The position numbers and the translations under genes were made by a program. 64,000 nt of DNA, taken from positions 2,108,001-2,172,000 of the forward strand of contig JAHREC010000045.1 in the NCBI GenBank assembly GCA_020081605.1. Direction: 5' to 3'. The notes under the pieces are model-generated. The model did no database searches. It saw only the letters and a program-made list of their open reading frames with translations, and was not told the DNA's origin. The stretch comes from Albifimbria verrucaria (Eukaryota; Ascomycota; Sordariomycetes; Hypocreales; Stachybotryaceae). Shown piece after piece: positions 47,101 to 60,400 of this stretch (its first letter is position 1; the number at the start of each line of letters is the position of its first letter).

Positions 47101-48644
47101 GTCCAGCCCTACATAGCGCTCTGCAAGGGACTTCTCGCCGAAGGACACAGACCCCGAATCGCCACCCACGCCGAGTTCCAAGGCTGGATCGAATCGCACG
47201 GCATTGAGTTTGCCCGCGTCGAGGGTGATCCTGGTGAGCTCATGCGTCTATGTATCGAGAATGGAACCTTTACCTGGGCATTCCTACGGGAGGCGAATGC
47301 TACCTTCCGAGGTTGGCTGGACGAGCTGCTGGATTCGGCCTACTATGCATGCGAAGGTTCAGATCTTTTAATCGAGTCACCATCCGCCATGGCAGGAATT
47401 CACATCGCCGAAAAGCTGGGCATCCCCTACTTCCGGGCTTTCACCATGCCATGGACGCGAACAAGAGCGTACCCTCACGCATTCATTATGCCTGAGCACA
47501 AGATGGGAGGAGCCTACAATTACATGACTTATGTCATGTTTGACAACATCTTTTGGAAGGCGACGGCCCATCAAGTCAACAGGTGGAGAAATAAGACGCT
47601 CGGTCTGCCCAACACAAGCCTAGAGAAGATGCAGCCGAACAAGGTGCCCTTCCTGTACAACTTCAGCCCGAGTGTCGTGGCGCCGCCGCTTGACTTTTCG
47701 GACTGGATCAGAGTGACTGGATATTGGTTCTTGGACGAGGGTAGCCGGTATGAGCCACCAAAGGACCTTGAAGCCTTCATCAAGAAGGCCCGGGATGACG
47801 GCAAGAAGCTGGTATATGTTGGTTTTGGATCGATCATTGTCAACGACCCGGCAAAGATGACGCAAGAGGTTATTGACGCTGTCCTTAAAGCCGACGTCCG
47901 CTGCATCCTCTCCAAAGGCTGGTCTGACCGTATATCGCCCAAGGAAGCACCGAACAAGCCTCGTACAGAGGAGCCCAAGATGCCGGCCGAGATCTACGTC
48001 ATCAAGTCTGCACCCCACGACTGGCTGTTTAGACACATTGATGCGGCGGCTCATCACGGCGGTTCGGGTACAACCGGCGCCAGTCTCCGCGCGGGCATTC
48101 CGACCATCATCCGACCCTTCTTTGGCGATCAGTTCTTCTTTGCTAGCAGAGTCGAGGACATGGGCACGGGCATTTGGGTAAAGAAATGGGGTACCAACAG
48201 CTTCGGTAGGGCGTTGTGGGAGGCGACACGAAACGAGCGCATGATTGTCAAGGCTCGTGTTCTCGGAGAGCAAATTCGTAAGGTAAAGTGTGCCCCTGGC
48301 ATTCCATTCAAACAGAGACGAATACTAACACACAGCAGGAGAAGGGTGTTGAAACGGCAATTCAATGCATATATCGCGACTTTGAGTACGCGCGCGACCT
48401 CATCAAACGCAAGGCTGGCAAGAACGCGCAGCAACAACACGATGAAGGCGGAGAAGAGGGCGCAGCCACGAGCGGTGCCGGCGGTGAGGAGTATGAAGAA
48501 GAAGCAGAAGAGAGCTGGACGTTCGTAGGCGGTGACGAACCCGACCCAGAAATGGTTACGAAGAAGCTGAGCGAGGGCTTGAGCGGCGGCCACAAAGCGC
48601 TGGGGAGCCAGGTTCTCAAGGGCCAGGGGCTTACTTTGGCATAA
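44108..48644 (+). CDS. ATG26: Sterol 3-beta-glucosyltransferase ATG26
   Basis: UDP-glucose:sterol glucosyltransferase of about 1443 residues, the usual fungal length. It makes sterol glucosides and, in some fungi, is needed for pexophagy. Domains in order: disordered acidic N-terminus with [24 protein letters not shown] domain (residues about 245-300, [20 protein letters not shown]); PH domain (about 310-410, [19 protein letters not shown]); second GRAM (about 753-820, [20 protein letters not shown]); glycosyltransferase N-domain from about 938 ([18 protein letters not shown]); and the UDP-sugar site near 1252 ([20 protein letters not shown]). Introns are at 44903-44952, 45051-45101, 45540-45591 and 48283-48338. 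Four single-base gaps, all in C runs of the N-terminal exon (44335, 44539, 44651 and 44728), break the frame, and the restored length is exact. Confidence 0.93.
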
Positions 48645-49717
48645 ACGTGCTGTTTACCGGCCGCGTGGGCACCAAGGTTTTTGTAATACGGTTAACGGGA
48701 ATGAATACAGACGGACACAACAAAGATAATGCAGGAATGAATGGGCACAAGAGCGGGTTTGGGTTTTATTTTTGGCGCTTCGTACGTGGCTCTCCCGCTG
48801 TCATGGCCTGCTTGGCCCAGTGCCTGGCAGACACGGTGCATTGGATCCATGGCTCGAGAGCTCAGGATGGACGAGCGTGCGGCTGTTGGATGACGAGGAG
48901 GGCACCTTGGGGTATGCATTAGACTTATGACTGCATGATAGATTTGACAAAGAGCAGAAGCCAACGGGCTCGCGCGTGTTAGATGACTTGGCGTGCCAAT
49001 GGAGTGAGCTGTGAGTGAGAGCAGTGAAGCTGTGTATTCTTTCAGATGTGGGTATGTGTCAGGAACTGGGCTTGTTACTAGGGTTGTGATTTAATTTTGT
49101 AGCAAGCGGTGGTAGTAGAATTGGATGTAATTGAGAACTATTCAAGTTGTATCGTACAGGCGTATGTTAGTAGAGGGATATGAGTGTGGAGATGCCTTAA
49201 TTATATCAGGTTCCAGTTATGAGATGGATGGTAGGTTGTCCTTGAGAAATGAACTTGATTAAATTTAATATTATACTTAATGATACATTTACTTATCTCA
49301 GTTTCAGTTGTGTTAATATTATCAACAAATTTATCCAAGAAGAGTCAAGACATCCGCAGCATTGGGTGTGGTTCGCTGCTGTTCAAGCTGAACAACGTGT
49401 AGGTACTAAGTTCAGGGTAAGCCATGCATCATGTCAGGCCTGCCCACACCACAGAAAAGAGGCACGCATTATGTAATCTGGAGCTGCACCGCCCTTACGT
49501 AATCACGCAAGCTCCATCTCAACCTCTCCAGAAATCAATCCACCTCACCAACGTCGACGACCACGCCGAAACCCCCATCCAACCCGCCACCCACGAGCGC
49601 AGCCAGCCGTCCGACGACCGAGGCCCTGCGCAGAAACGACGTCCGCGGCTCTCCTCCGACCCCATTGACCACCAATCCCCGCGAGCGCGACCGCCAGAGC
49701 GGAACCACCTGCCCACC
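48645..49717. other. Intergenic, no gene recognised
   Basis: About 1.1 kb between the ATG26 stop and the NDUFA13 start. It contains an AT-rich block at 49240-49330 and no reading frame with motifs. The final 200 bases are C-rich and are probably the NDUFA13 promoter and 5' leader. Confidence 0.45.
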
Positions 49718-50521
49718 ATGCCTCAAGATATGCCCCCAAGGGCGGCTACGAGCCCGTCCAGTACAAGGTACGTGCGATTGCGGATGCGAGGAGGCAGCGG
49801 CCTGGTGCTGGTGGGAGAGATATTTGGGGCTGGGGTCTGATGAGGGCGTGATGCGATTCGACTTGGTCATCGGGTGGATTCGAGCGTTGAAGACATCATG
49901 ACCAGGGACGAGCAGCTTCTGCCTCACTCCCCAGCCCAGCACGGGAACCTCAATTTAAGCACAACCCATACTAACTCTTCTCCAGCGCAACCTCCCCGCC
50001 CGAGGCTTCCGCCCCGGCATCCTCCTGCTCGGCATGGGCGCCGTCATGGGCTTCGGCTGGTACAAGCTGATCCACGGCATCCGCGAAGCCAAGTACGTCT
50101 CTCCACCTTTGCTCCGTGTCCCCCAGCTCCCACGAACATCACCTAGGAAATCCACCTACAACCCCTCCCTCCCTGGCAAATAGCTGACATGGGGCCCTTT
50201 TTCCCTCTTTCGCAGTGAGCTTGCCCGTGAGAAGATGTGGGCTCGCATCCACCTCATCCCCCTCCTGCAGGCTGAGGAGGACCGCGACCAGGTCCGTCGA
50301 TACTGGGCCGACCAGAAGCGTGAGAAGGAGCTCTTGGGCGACAATGCCAAGATCTACCATAGCGATCGGTACGTTGGACATGGCTGTTCTTTTTCTTGGG
50401 TTTGACTACGGGGCGTTGCGAAATGCCTCTGGTTGATGGCCTTTTGTTTAGGGATATCGCTAACTCGGACAACAGCTTCGTGAGGCCGACATTTGCCGTC
50501 GCGCCAGCGGCTTCAAAGTAA
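49718..50521 (+). CDS. Complex I subunit NDUFA13/GRIM-19 homologue
   Basis: Accessory subunit of mitochondrial NADH:ubiquinone oxidoreductase, about 118 residues. The start MPQDMPP leads to GGYEPVQYK, then RNLPARGFRPGILLLG, a single membrane segment (GMGAVMGFGWYKLI), the charged helix ELAREKMWARIHLIPLLQAEEDRD and YWADQKREKELLG. The C-terminus reads SDRFVRPTFAVAPAASK. Introns are at 49768-49985, 50093-50215 and 50369-50475. A single-base gap in an A run (49738-49739) breaks exon 1, where PPKGGYEPVQYK reads as PPRAATSPSST without it. The restored sum is divisible by three. Convergent with the downstream dehydrogenase. Confidence 0.88.
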
Positions 50522-50676
50522 AGCACCGGCAAGGGAAGAACGAAAAGGGTGCGCGTGGGTTAGAGCTCTGTACATATGTTCCAACAAGCAATATTTCCTT
50601 CTGTCCAGATTCCCGTATTTCAATGAATCCAGGAGCTGCCACCGCTATCTAGCTACTTCTCGTTGTTTGCACTCAC

Positions 50677-51718
50677 TCACGCGTCTTTCTCTCCTGTGAC
50701 ATCTCCTACTGACGCAGCCTCGCCCTTGACACCGACCGTTTCCTCGGTCCATCGCCACAGCTTATCCATTAACTCATCGTCCCTACACTTCTCATCTCCC
50801 TTGACGGGCCTTCCAACCGGCGCAAAGAAAGCAACCTGGTCTCCTCCATCTTCGCCTTGACGTCCGCCGCCGTCGCCGCCCACAGCGTGCAGCACGCGCC
50901 CTGCTCCTCGGTCACGAACAACGCCCAGCGCGTGAGCCGCACCGCTAACCCGGCCAGCCCACCCAAGCGCCGCACCATGCCGGTGTCGACGTTGCCCGGG
51001 TGCACCGCCACGCTCGTCAGCCCCGGGTACCGCCGGCCCAGGGCGCGTGTGAAGAGGATGTTGGCCAGCTTGCTCTGCCCGTAGCGGCCCCATCCGCCGC
51101 GCGGCATGTCGGCCTGCGCGGTGCGCAGTGTATCGAACCGGATACCCTCACGGGGGTGCTGGTGGTACATCCGTGATGAGAGCGACACGAAGCGCGCGTC
51201 GCCAGTAGTCTCAGCGGTGCGGAGCAGCACAGGAGCAGGCGCAGAAGCAGCGCCGCGTTGCCGAGGTGGTTGGTACCGAATTGGACCTCGAAACCATCCG
51301 CTGTTTGCCCCGGGTTGTCCAGATCAATAACGCCGGCGTTGGCGACGAAGATGTCCAGTCGAGTGTGGACGAAGCGCCCGGCTGCCTCGCGGACGCTTTC
51401 CAGCGATGCGTGGTCACACCTGACGAAGGTCAAGCGCGAGGACGGCAGCGACGCGGCGCATTCGGCGATCAGGGCGTCTGCGGCGGCGACGTTGCGTCCG
51501 GTGAAGTAGATGTGGCCTGGGTTGTGACGGGCGAATTCAAGGACGGTGGTGCGGCCGATGCCGGCGGTGCCTGGGCGTGTTAGCCATGCCTTTCCAGTTG
51601 AGAGATTTGCTTGAAGCAGTGTATGTCAAGAGGCGTGCTCACCTCCTGTAACGAGAATGACCTTGTCGGTGAGGTCTGGGACCTGCGTGGCCGGATCGTA
51701 GCCATCGTATGAAGCCAT
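50677..51718 (-). CDS. Short-chain dehydrogenase/reductase
   Basis: Classical SDR of about 323 residues, retinol-dehydrogenase/WWOX-like. The start is MASYDGYDPATQVPDLTDK. The nucleotide loop TGGTAGIGRTT is split by the only intron (51571-51642). Then come NAG (FVANAGVID), the catalytic serine in FVSLSSRMYHQ and YGQSK with the active-site tyrosine and lysine. Two single-base gaps break the frame (50843-50844 and 51232-51233 on the plus strand). Filling them gives LLLPVLLRTAETTGDARF and KMEGDQVAFFAPVG and an exact length. The C-terminal DKLWRWTEE is typical of fungal members acting on unknown carbonyls. The substrate cannot be assigned. Confidence 0.85.
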
Positions 51719-52991
51719 GGTAGCGGTACCCTTGGATAAGCAGAATAACATCAGGCCGATTACCAACTCGTCTTGGTCAATGGATTCACGTAGTTGCTAG
51801 GTTATCACGATTCCTAGCTGTGCTTAAGAAGTTAAGCCATGTGTTGCGTCTCGTGAGGGCACGTCGCTCAACCGACTCACTGATCTAATCGGTCCGGTAT
51901 CACGGGAAGCAATCACAGATAGAGCCAATGGATAAACACGCCTTGAGAAGTATCAGAGCACTGAGACATGCAGTTTTAGGTATATTCATTTACTAGATCC
52001 TGTTGGGACTATGTATAGTCAGTTAATAGAGATGACTGGAGCATGTTTGGGTTAGATAAGTAGACAAGTCCCTCATACATGAGCATCCATGGCAGCTACA
52101 ACTTCTATCCAATATGTTATTGCTGCAATGAGTTCTGCGGATGGATTGACTATCTTTCAGCTAAAGTCATGTTTGTGATGCGTCTGTTGTCTTGCCCAAA
52201 TAAGAAATTCTGGGGTAGCCACCATTTCATCCCTTGCATATGTCCTCTATCTTTTCTCAGTCTGGTAGCTGTTGCACGATCTGTTAGCTTTGCAGCAGCG
52301 GCGTGGGATGATACTGGGGAGAAGGGAATGGTCTTGACAGTTTATCTGTTGGCTATCCAACCATAGATTGATGGAACGGATGAGATGATGGATCTAACCC
52401 ATAAGTAACCAAGGCTAACAGTCAGCGTAAAGGAAATGTGAGAATGTATCACAAAAAGCCCAAGAACCTGTCTAACAAGTAAAGTCTTCAACAAAACTCG
52501 TCACGTCTACAATAATGTAGTCGTGGTCCCAGCCTCGCCCCTATTTCAAAGAACAGTATCACCATATCATATCACATCACGATTCCATTGCCACCTTTCA
52601 CTTCTTCGTAGTCACATAATCATAGCACTCATATCTCAGCACGTCTTCTCATTCATTCCTCCAACTAACCTTCACCATGATTCCTCCCATCTCACACCTC
52701 AAAAGCACCTTCAAACACAAAAGCTTTCATACGGGGTATATCCCAGATACCACGGATCCAGCATCAAAAGAAAATGCAGCACATCAGCTCCACCGCGAGA
52801 CGTGGCAATAAACGATGAAAGATTCCGCAAGATCACTAAAAACTCCACCCGTGCCTCGTACAGAAATGAAACCAACAGAGCTCGCCCGGCCGTCCAACTC
52901 CTCTAGGCCCCTGTGACGCTTCATTGGCCTCGATATATACGCCGAATGCAAATAACCAATGTCCCAGACGAGATCCTGAACATGACGGGGC
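51719..52991. other. Intergenic, no gene recognised
   Basis: About 1.3 kb upstream of the SDR and downstream of FCP1. Frames at 52079-52366 and 52523-52906 are open but match nothing I recognise and lack splice-linked continuation. Confidence 0.45.
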
Positions 52992-55350
52992 TTAATCGCC
53001 CGCGGCCTCAAGCTCTGCCAGTAGCTCTCGCTCCAAGACATCATCGTCAAAGTCTTCTCCGCCGTCCCAGTTGTCCGCTTGCACGCCGTCATTGAGGGCT
53101 CCTTCCTCTGTTGCTTCGTCGCCCGTTGGTCCCGGTGTTAGAAGGCTGCCTTTGAGGTCGCCCTCGGCGTCATCGCCGTTGGGCGTGCGTACTGATCTCA
53201 GAGACGACGCTCCACGGCTACGAGCTACACGCTGCTTCTTGGCCAGCGCACTCTCGCCTACAGCGCTGCCCGTACCGTCGGCGTCTGAATCATCGTCGTC
53301 GGCTCGCGATTTTCGCTTGGTCCCCTGCTTGCTTGTCGAGGTGTCGGTTTCTTCGCCTTCTGTATCAGTCATGCCCATTCCGCCGTCTGTGTCATCACCA
53401 TCCGTGTCATCGTCGTCTAGTCCAAGTATCTCCTGTAGATCCTTATCTGCGGTATCCCAGTCAAAATCTTTCAGGTCGCCAGAAGCCTCTTGGTCTTCTG
53501 CTTCCTCGCCGTCTTCATCCGCCGTTTCGGTCGTGTCGTCAGACTTCTCACGGTCTGCATCCGCAATGTCAAGGTAATACGGCCTCTCGTCCAGACGTCG
53601 CCACTGACTAAGACAATCGATGAGCCAGTTTTGGTTGACAATTTTGATGCTCGAGATTTTGGCAGCTTGTTGCACCTTCTTCGTACGTGGCCGTGCTGTT
53701 GATACAACCAGATGTGTAACACGCTTAGACACGCTATCTAGAACCTGCGCTCCAAAGCTCTGTGCTTGCATGCCAATCTCTGACTCTTCCACCTTGACGC
53801 CCAACGGAACAAGGCCGGATAGCACAATCACAAGCCCTGACAACACGTTCGACTTGAGCTCATCCAGGATATCACCCACGTCCGGCACCATAGACAAGTC
53901 AACCCCATCGTCTATCGATCTCCGGCGAGGCCTGTTGCCCGGCTCGTGGGTAGGCTCCGCTCTTCTCCTCTCCTCACGTCTCCTGTCGTACGTCTCGTAA
54001 AAGGAGGTGTGCAAGTCGGTAAGGTGGTCTTGCAGAGCAATGAGCTCCTCGTCATCGTCCACAAGAAGATTATGCCGGTGCTGGACATGCGAAGACTGGT
54101 CACCAGTCTGCGCCTCCGCCGACTCCTCTTCCTTGTCCAGCTCTTCTTGCATGTGCAGTAATGGACGATCCGTCAACTGCTTCTCCAACGTTTTCTCCTG
54201 TTCCTCGGCTTGTATTTTCAAGCTCGCAGGATCGTCGGTGCCCATGCGTGCCAGCTCGTCCAATGGCGAAACCTTGGCTGCGCCTTGAGCGTCAGTCGTG
54301 GCCACAGCAGTTGCCGTAGTAGTCGTGCCATTGGTGGTCTTTGGCGGTGCGGGCAAGATATCCTGTCTCTTAGGCAGGAAGCTGGAATTGATATCGCCGA
54401 TGCCCTTGAAGAAGTCGTAGGGCACGACCTTGATAAGGTTGGGCCTGTTCATGGGCCAGACGTCTGCTCGATCATCAATGATGACGACCATGTCGGTGCT
54501 CACGGGAAACAGGCGCTGAAGGCTCTTGGCGAGGATACTACCGTTCTCATCTCGGCTGATGACGCGGTTGCCAAACAGCTTCTGATCGGGATCGACAATT
54601 TTCGCAATATTATGCGCATAGGCGCGCGTACCCATGGTGTAGACGTGGAGCTCGTACATCTTAGATACCTCCTCCAGGAAGTCTTGCAGGCCCGGGCGCA
54701 ACTTGATGTAGTAGGTGCAGCCGTTAGCTAGCCCCTGGGTCCATCGTCGTTGAGCTGGAAGCTCTTGACGTCTTTAACAGCCTCGTGGTTGGGACTCGAG
54801 GTGTCACGCTGCCACTCGCCAACGGTAGGTTCGATACAGGCGTGGATAATGGTCTGATCCAAGTCGACAACAAGGCTCAGCTTGCGCTGGCGAAGCAAAC
54901 GACGCTGGGTGTCGTGCTCGGCCTTTGCAGCGACGCTCTCGCTGACCATGAGACCGGTCTGGTCGTGGGTCATGTTGATCATGGCACGGTCCGTGTCCCT
55001 CTCCTCGGCGGCCCAGTTGACTTCTGTCATGTCGGCGCCGCAAAGACTGCAGAGGCCCTGGATCTGGACCTCGTGGCCGCAGGCTTCCTCGACGGTCATG
55101 CAAGCGACGTCAGCGCTGATGACCTGGCCCTCCCGCACGCGCCATTCCTTGAGGATGCCTTCGGCGGGGCTGTCATACTCGGTGTAAGTGGTTTCGTCGA
55201 CGGAATCATCGCCGACCTTGCGCTTCCAGGTGAACTTGTACTCGATGATGTTCTCCTGCTTCTTGATGGAGTCGCCGGGGACTTGAGAAGCTTGGTGATG
55301 GTTATGGGGTAGTGCAGGCGGGAGCCGAACGAGACGACCTTGTCGTACAT
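52992..55350 (-). CDS. FCP1: RNA polymerase II CTD phosphatase FCP1
   Basis: Nuclear Ser/Thr phosphatase of about 786 residues that recycles RNA polymerase II by dephosphorylating its C-terminal repeat. It is single-exon. The N-terminus MYDKVVSFGSRLHYPITITK and a biotinyl-lipoyl-like segment are followed by a Cys pair (GLCSLCGADM). The phosphatase motif DLDQTIIHA (DxDxT) lies near residue 163, then TYYIKLRPGLQDFL, YTMGTRAYA and VIIDDRADVWP. A BRCT domain spans about 500-595 (LSGLVPLGV to NWLIDCLSQW). The tail is acidic with a basic nuclear signal (KRKSRA). Two single-base gaps (54732-54735 and 55275-55276) break the frame, and restoring them gives an exact length. An in-frame upstream ATG at 55452 is less likely, since it adds residues absent from the family. 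Confidence 0.92.
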
Positions 55351-57450
55351 GATGATGATGGCTGGGGTGTGGTCCGATGTGTCGGATAAATGGTAGGGTG
55401 GTTGAAGAGACGCGGCGTCGCGTCGCGCAGCTCGCCGCAGCGCAGCAGCCACTGGGAGGAAGGGTCAGCACAAGGGATTCCTGCATTGGCTCCGAGAGCG
55501 CGCGTTCTGGCGTGTCCGGGCGCGAGCAACGTACCTAGACAACTCCCCTGTTCTCGAACCGTCTCTGCGCAAGAGCTTCAGCCAAGCCCATGGCCTCTGT
55601 CACCAGGGACAGCAGGACAAGGGAAGTAGCGAATTGCGCAATGCGGTAGACGCGGCGAGGGCTGTTCAAAGGATGGGTGCGCCAAACGCGATTGGCGTTG
55701 GGGTTGGGGGAAGGGATGGGAGTCGAGTCGTGTGTAGACGTCAAGTGCAAACAGAATAAGTAGGAGTTCAAGCGGAGCTCTGGGCGCTGCTCGATGCCTG
55801 CTCCTCTGACGTGCCACACTTGGGGAGCTGTTGCCCACAAAGGGTAATCGACTCCACCTGTGGCTTGACAGTCACGTGGCTGACCGGGCCGGAGCGACGG
55901 CGAATCGTTGACCCGCTTGGTGGTGCTAGTCGAGTACTTGCACAGAGTAGTAGGTACTTTGGGACGCTGGGTAGCGGTACTTGCTGTACGGGAGAATAAC
56001 CGTAAGTCGAGGTCTAAGCCGGTAGAGGTAGGTACTAAGTTGGTAGCGGCGGGTTATGAAAATTGAAAATGGAATACCGGTAAATAATACAGTACAGAAC
56101 TGTCTTTATTTTATTTGTTATTTTTCCTCCAGGTCAGAGATTCGTTAAGAATGAAAATTAAAATTAAAACGAGTCTTTGAGACCAGAAGAATAAAATAAA
56201 AAGGGTTAAGAGTGTGACTATGGTTTGAATCAGCACTTCAAGAGAACAAAGAAGTGGTCTCCTGGTCCAAGCAGGTCGGTGATGGTGTGCAAGGCGCAAG
56301 TAGGTACTGTATGAGAAGTAAGGTGTACCTGGACAGTACAAGCAGCACCTCGATACCTACTCCCTCTCGTCCTGCACCCTCGTCACCGCCAAAGTACTCG
56401 GCAGGTTCTTCACGTATCGGTACGCGCGCTCGCAGCAACGTCCAAGTGCCGGCGTCATCGGCTGCGCTGCACCACGGTCCACGCTGCACCACGCTGCATG
56501 CGGGAACGGGAACAGGCCAAGGTCAAATGGAAGCGAAGCAATTGGTGGCTCGTCTTGTTGGGGTCGCTCTTTGTTCCTGGCTCGAGTTTCCTTCTCGAAA
56601 AGCAAAGAGGAACTCTGCCCTTTTGTACTTTTTGGCGGGGCTGCTGGCCGTGTGTGGCCTGATGACCTGCTCTTTGCCATCCATCGCATTGCACACGCGT
56701 GGATTGCATCACGCCTCTGCCATGGATTCTATTACTTTTCTGACAATTCAATCTTGTCCAATTTTTCAAGCTTGTTGCTTATTTTTATTCAACTTATCCA
56801 ATGCAAATTTGTCGAGTAAATTGGGTTGATAAATTCGTACATACGTGACGGTTCTTCCAAGCCGCAATTGAGGTGATTACGCAAGCTTCAACACTTGGCA
56901 CTTCAACCATCCTACCCTATACCATGCATCATCTACACATGATCACTTGATGGACATTCCGACGATGAGCAATTAATAGTTTCTAAATTTTCCAGGCCTC
57001 GTTATTTTATTTCTTTGGTTTTATAATTATTTTTCTATTTTAATTCTTGCTGTTGTCAAGGGATTCCGTTGCGTGAACACCCAGTGTGATTTGCGTGTTC
57101 ATCATATTTAGAAACTAGCAATGAACTCATAGTAAACCTCCGTGAACCACATCACGACTTGTTCAACAACACTGAATGCAACTCAACCAACACCAGCATC
57201 CACTCACTAAAAAAACCAAAAAAAAAAACCAAAAAAACACACACACACACACACACACAAAATATCACGCATCCAAAATAAAAATCCTCTGAATTATTCT
57301 TTATGCCATTCATCGCACGTATCTCATCAACTCCGTAAATGCCATCATCCAAACTCCCGCCCCAAAGTCCTGTCGACCTTTCCGTAACAATGTACAACAC
57401 TCCGTGCATCATGTCATCACATTCATATCTCTGTCTAACCCGAGCCCCGC
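55351..57450. other. Intergenic between FCP1 and condensin, no gene recognised
   Basis: About 2.1 kb. The FCP1-proximal 500 bases are GC-rich promoter sequence. Several AGGTACT/AGTACCT half-sites occur at 55940-56060 and 56295-56310, similar to the palindrome upstream of ATG26. A plus-strand frame at 56254-56829 lacks motifs. An A-rich and (AC)n stretch lies just after the condensin stop. Confidence 0.45.
57209..57259. repeat. Poly(A)-(AC)n microsatellite
   Basis: A-rich tract followed by about eleven AC dinucleotides (57237-57259), roughly 190 bases beyond the condensin stop codon on its 3' side. Probably in or near the 3' UTR and likely length-polymorphic. Confidence 0.8.
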
Positions 57451-60400
57451 TCACGCAGCGGCCTGGACCATCCTGTACCCCTCTGAGACCAGCTTTGTGA
57501 TGTCCTCGTTCTTGTGCTGCAGCAGCCCCAATGCAAACGCCACGTCGTTCCACTGTCGTTCTGTCTCACACCGGTTCAACCGCGCCGCCAGCTTCTCCGC
57601 CAGCTGTTTCGCGTGCTTGTCCTGGGAAATCGTTAGCTCGCCGAAATACTCAATACACAGCCCAGTCATCCGGAAACTCACCTTTTCTACAAATCCAAGC
57701 AGGAATCGTATGACCCTTCTGAAGCTCTCCTCCTCCATCTTGCCTCCCGCGCTAAGCAGGCTGAACATGTCTACGAAGTGGTTGTAGACCGCATTGTCCT
57801 TGGTGCTCAGCTCGGTGAAGAACATGCGCGCCAGGTCAGCGATGCGCCGGTCCTCGTCCTCCAAGCACTTGGCCATCTCACCCAGCTGGCCCTTCACCTT
57901 GACCTGACCGGCCAAGATGAGGAACGTCAGCGTCATCAGGCACGTGCGCTTGACTGAGGTGTCGTCGTCGGCGAGACGTCGGTACAAGAAGTCGGTATTT
58001 TCGTCGATGAGGTGGTTGAAGCACACGGCCATGTCTCCAAGTGCAATCACCGCGTTGGAACGCACCGTTGCGTCGGGCGATCGTTCCATGATCGTGATGA
58101 GCAACGGGAGGTTGGTCTCGCAATACTCCGCCGACACGCACATGAGCTTCGCCAGGCACAGCGTTGCTGCCGCCTGCAGACCCTTGTCGGCGTAAGTGGT
58201 GTTGTTGGCACAGACTTCTGATACCAGAGGGCCGAATCTCGCCAATAGTGAGTTGGGTCCATATAGCAGTTCTCGCTCGCGGATGCGCGCCATGGCCTCG
58301 GTGAAGTCATCCTCTGAAGTGCCTCCAATCAGGTCAAGCTCGTCGGCATCCTCCTTTTCCTTGTCGGGCTTGGACGTAGCCTGCTTCCTTCGCTTAAAAT
58401 CTAGCTCGCACAGCTCAAGATGCACAATCTGCTTAATCGCAACATGGCCGACGATGAACAGCAACTGCGACAGTGCGATGGCGTTGTCACGCTTCTTGGG
58501 CTTGTCTGCCGAAGCCATGGTTTGATCTGCTTCTGGGCTGACCTTGGTCTCGTCGTCTCGTGATACCGGCCGTGATGAAGGGCGCGATGAAGAGTTGCTG
58601 AAGACGTGCTTAGTCTTACGTCGGATAATCTCCGAGCAGAGCGTATCAGGGTGCTTGGAGATGGCATATATCGCGTTGATAGCCTGCTCTGCAACGCCAT
58701 ACCATTCCTTGCTATCCGAAGGTACCTCAGTAATGGCAGCCAGCCTGACGCAAACCGCATGGTCATTTGGCAGACGGGCAAACTTGACCTGAGACTCCTT
58801 GGCCTGTCGACCTTGCGGATTGATCCTTCTAAGCGCAATGCACGTGTACTTGGCTAGCTGTAGATCGTTTCGACCATGCGCTCCGAGACCGGTACGTAGC
58901 ATCGTCTCCATCTCGCCGACGACGATCTCAGGGTTGGCAGTGGCAAGCATACCCAAAACGATGATGGCACCACGACGCTGGGTTCTAGAAATCTCTCGCT
59001 TTTGGACGCCGTAGACTTGCCACAGCTTAGCCACGACAAGTTCAGGGATGATGCCTCCCTTCATCATAGTGGCCAGGAGCTGTTCGAGCGATGTCAGCTC
59101 AGCCGGGGTAGCCCCAAACGTCAGACTGATCATGTTGCGAGCAATGTAGTTGGCTGCATCATTAGGGCTAAACGACTCGGGGCTTCGAAAAAGAGCCTCC
59201 TGTAGCACTCGATAAGATGGGTCTGTACGCCCTTGCCCTCGTCGCTGTTGCCCTTGGTCCAGATCAAGCGCAGCATGCGGCGGATTCCCACCTTGTTCTG
59301 CTCGATGTTGTAGGCGTCGCCCACCTCGAAATAGTCGATGGCCTCAATGACCTCGCTCTTGTTGCGGGATCCCAGCAACTGACAGATGATACCGGTCGCA
59401 TCGTGTAAGACATCAATGAACTTGAGCGCTTCGTTGTAATAACGCCTCGTCAGGGTAAGCTTCTCAATGGCCTCACTGGTTGCAGCCTCCTCCTGTGCTT
59501 TCTGAATGGCCGCCATCTTTTGCTCTTCAGTCATCGGCCTGGGCTTCTCGGGAGACGCAATTTGCGTGGCCTCGTCGAGGAGCTCGTTGTCCACGGTCGT
59601 GTTGGCCTTGTCCTCGCCAAAGCCAGGCATACCGGGTGGAGGCTTTAGTGCATCAAGTTCCTCTTGCACCTTGTCGCGACGAGCCTGCCACTCCTTCCGC
59701 GATAGCTGAGCGCCATGCATGACGGTGAATGGATGGGTCTTGATGAGGGAGCCCAACAGCTTGATGGCGTTTCGTCGCACGTTGCTGCTCTTATCCTCGA
59801 GACTGCGGCAGGCGAGCTCTGCAGCCTTTTGTCGTCGTTTGGGGAACTTCTGCTCCAGGTCGCAGAGTTTCATATAAACTTGCAGGGTCCGGCATCTGCA
59901 GTAAGGGTTGATGTCGAGAAAGCGTTCCTCGAGGACGTCGAAGAAGGCGTTGAGTTGCGATTTGTGGTTCTCGCTACGTTCATCCTGCTTGCTGAGATAG
60001 GCAACCATGTTTCCGCAAACTTCGATGAGGGCGCAACGGAGTGTGTATGACTGAAAGAGTTAGCGGTTTGTCAGGGCGGTGGGATTGCATGAAATACCTC
60101 GCTGTCTAATTGCTTGGCCAGCATTGTCATCTGTTTGATAACCAGGCGAGGCGCCAGCTCCGAAAGCTTAGCGATGAAGGATGAAACTGACTTGGGGCCT
60201 CGTGTATCGTTTGAGTTGAACTCCTTGTTGCTAATTTCACGAAGCACTTCGTCTGCCAACTGAGGGTAGTCGTAGGTTTCGGCCAAAATGTGTAGGAATT
60301 CGGCCATGGGTTCGGCCAAATGTTCAAAGTAGGTGAGGTTCTGGATGACGTTGATTTGCGCCGCTGGATATGTCAGTACGGCACTTATGATAACCGTGGC

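Noticed and set aside
47571..48593. Long minus-strand frames inside ATG26
   Set aside because: They are antisense shadows of the strongly conserved glycosyltransferase domain.
56254..56829. Open frame of 191 codons between FCP1 and condensin
   Set aside because: Ser/Ala-rich translation without motifs and with a competing open frame on the opposite strand, so chance is likely in GC-rich intergenic DNA.
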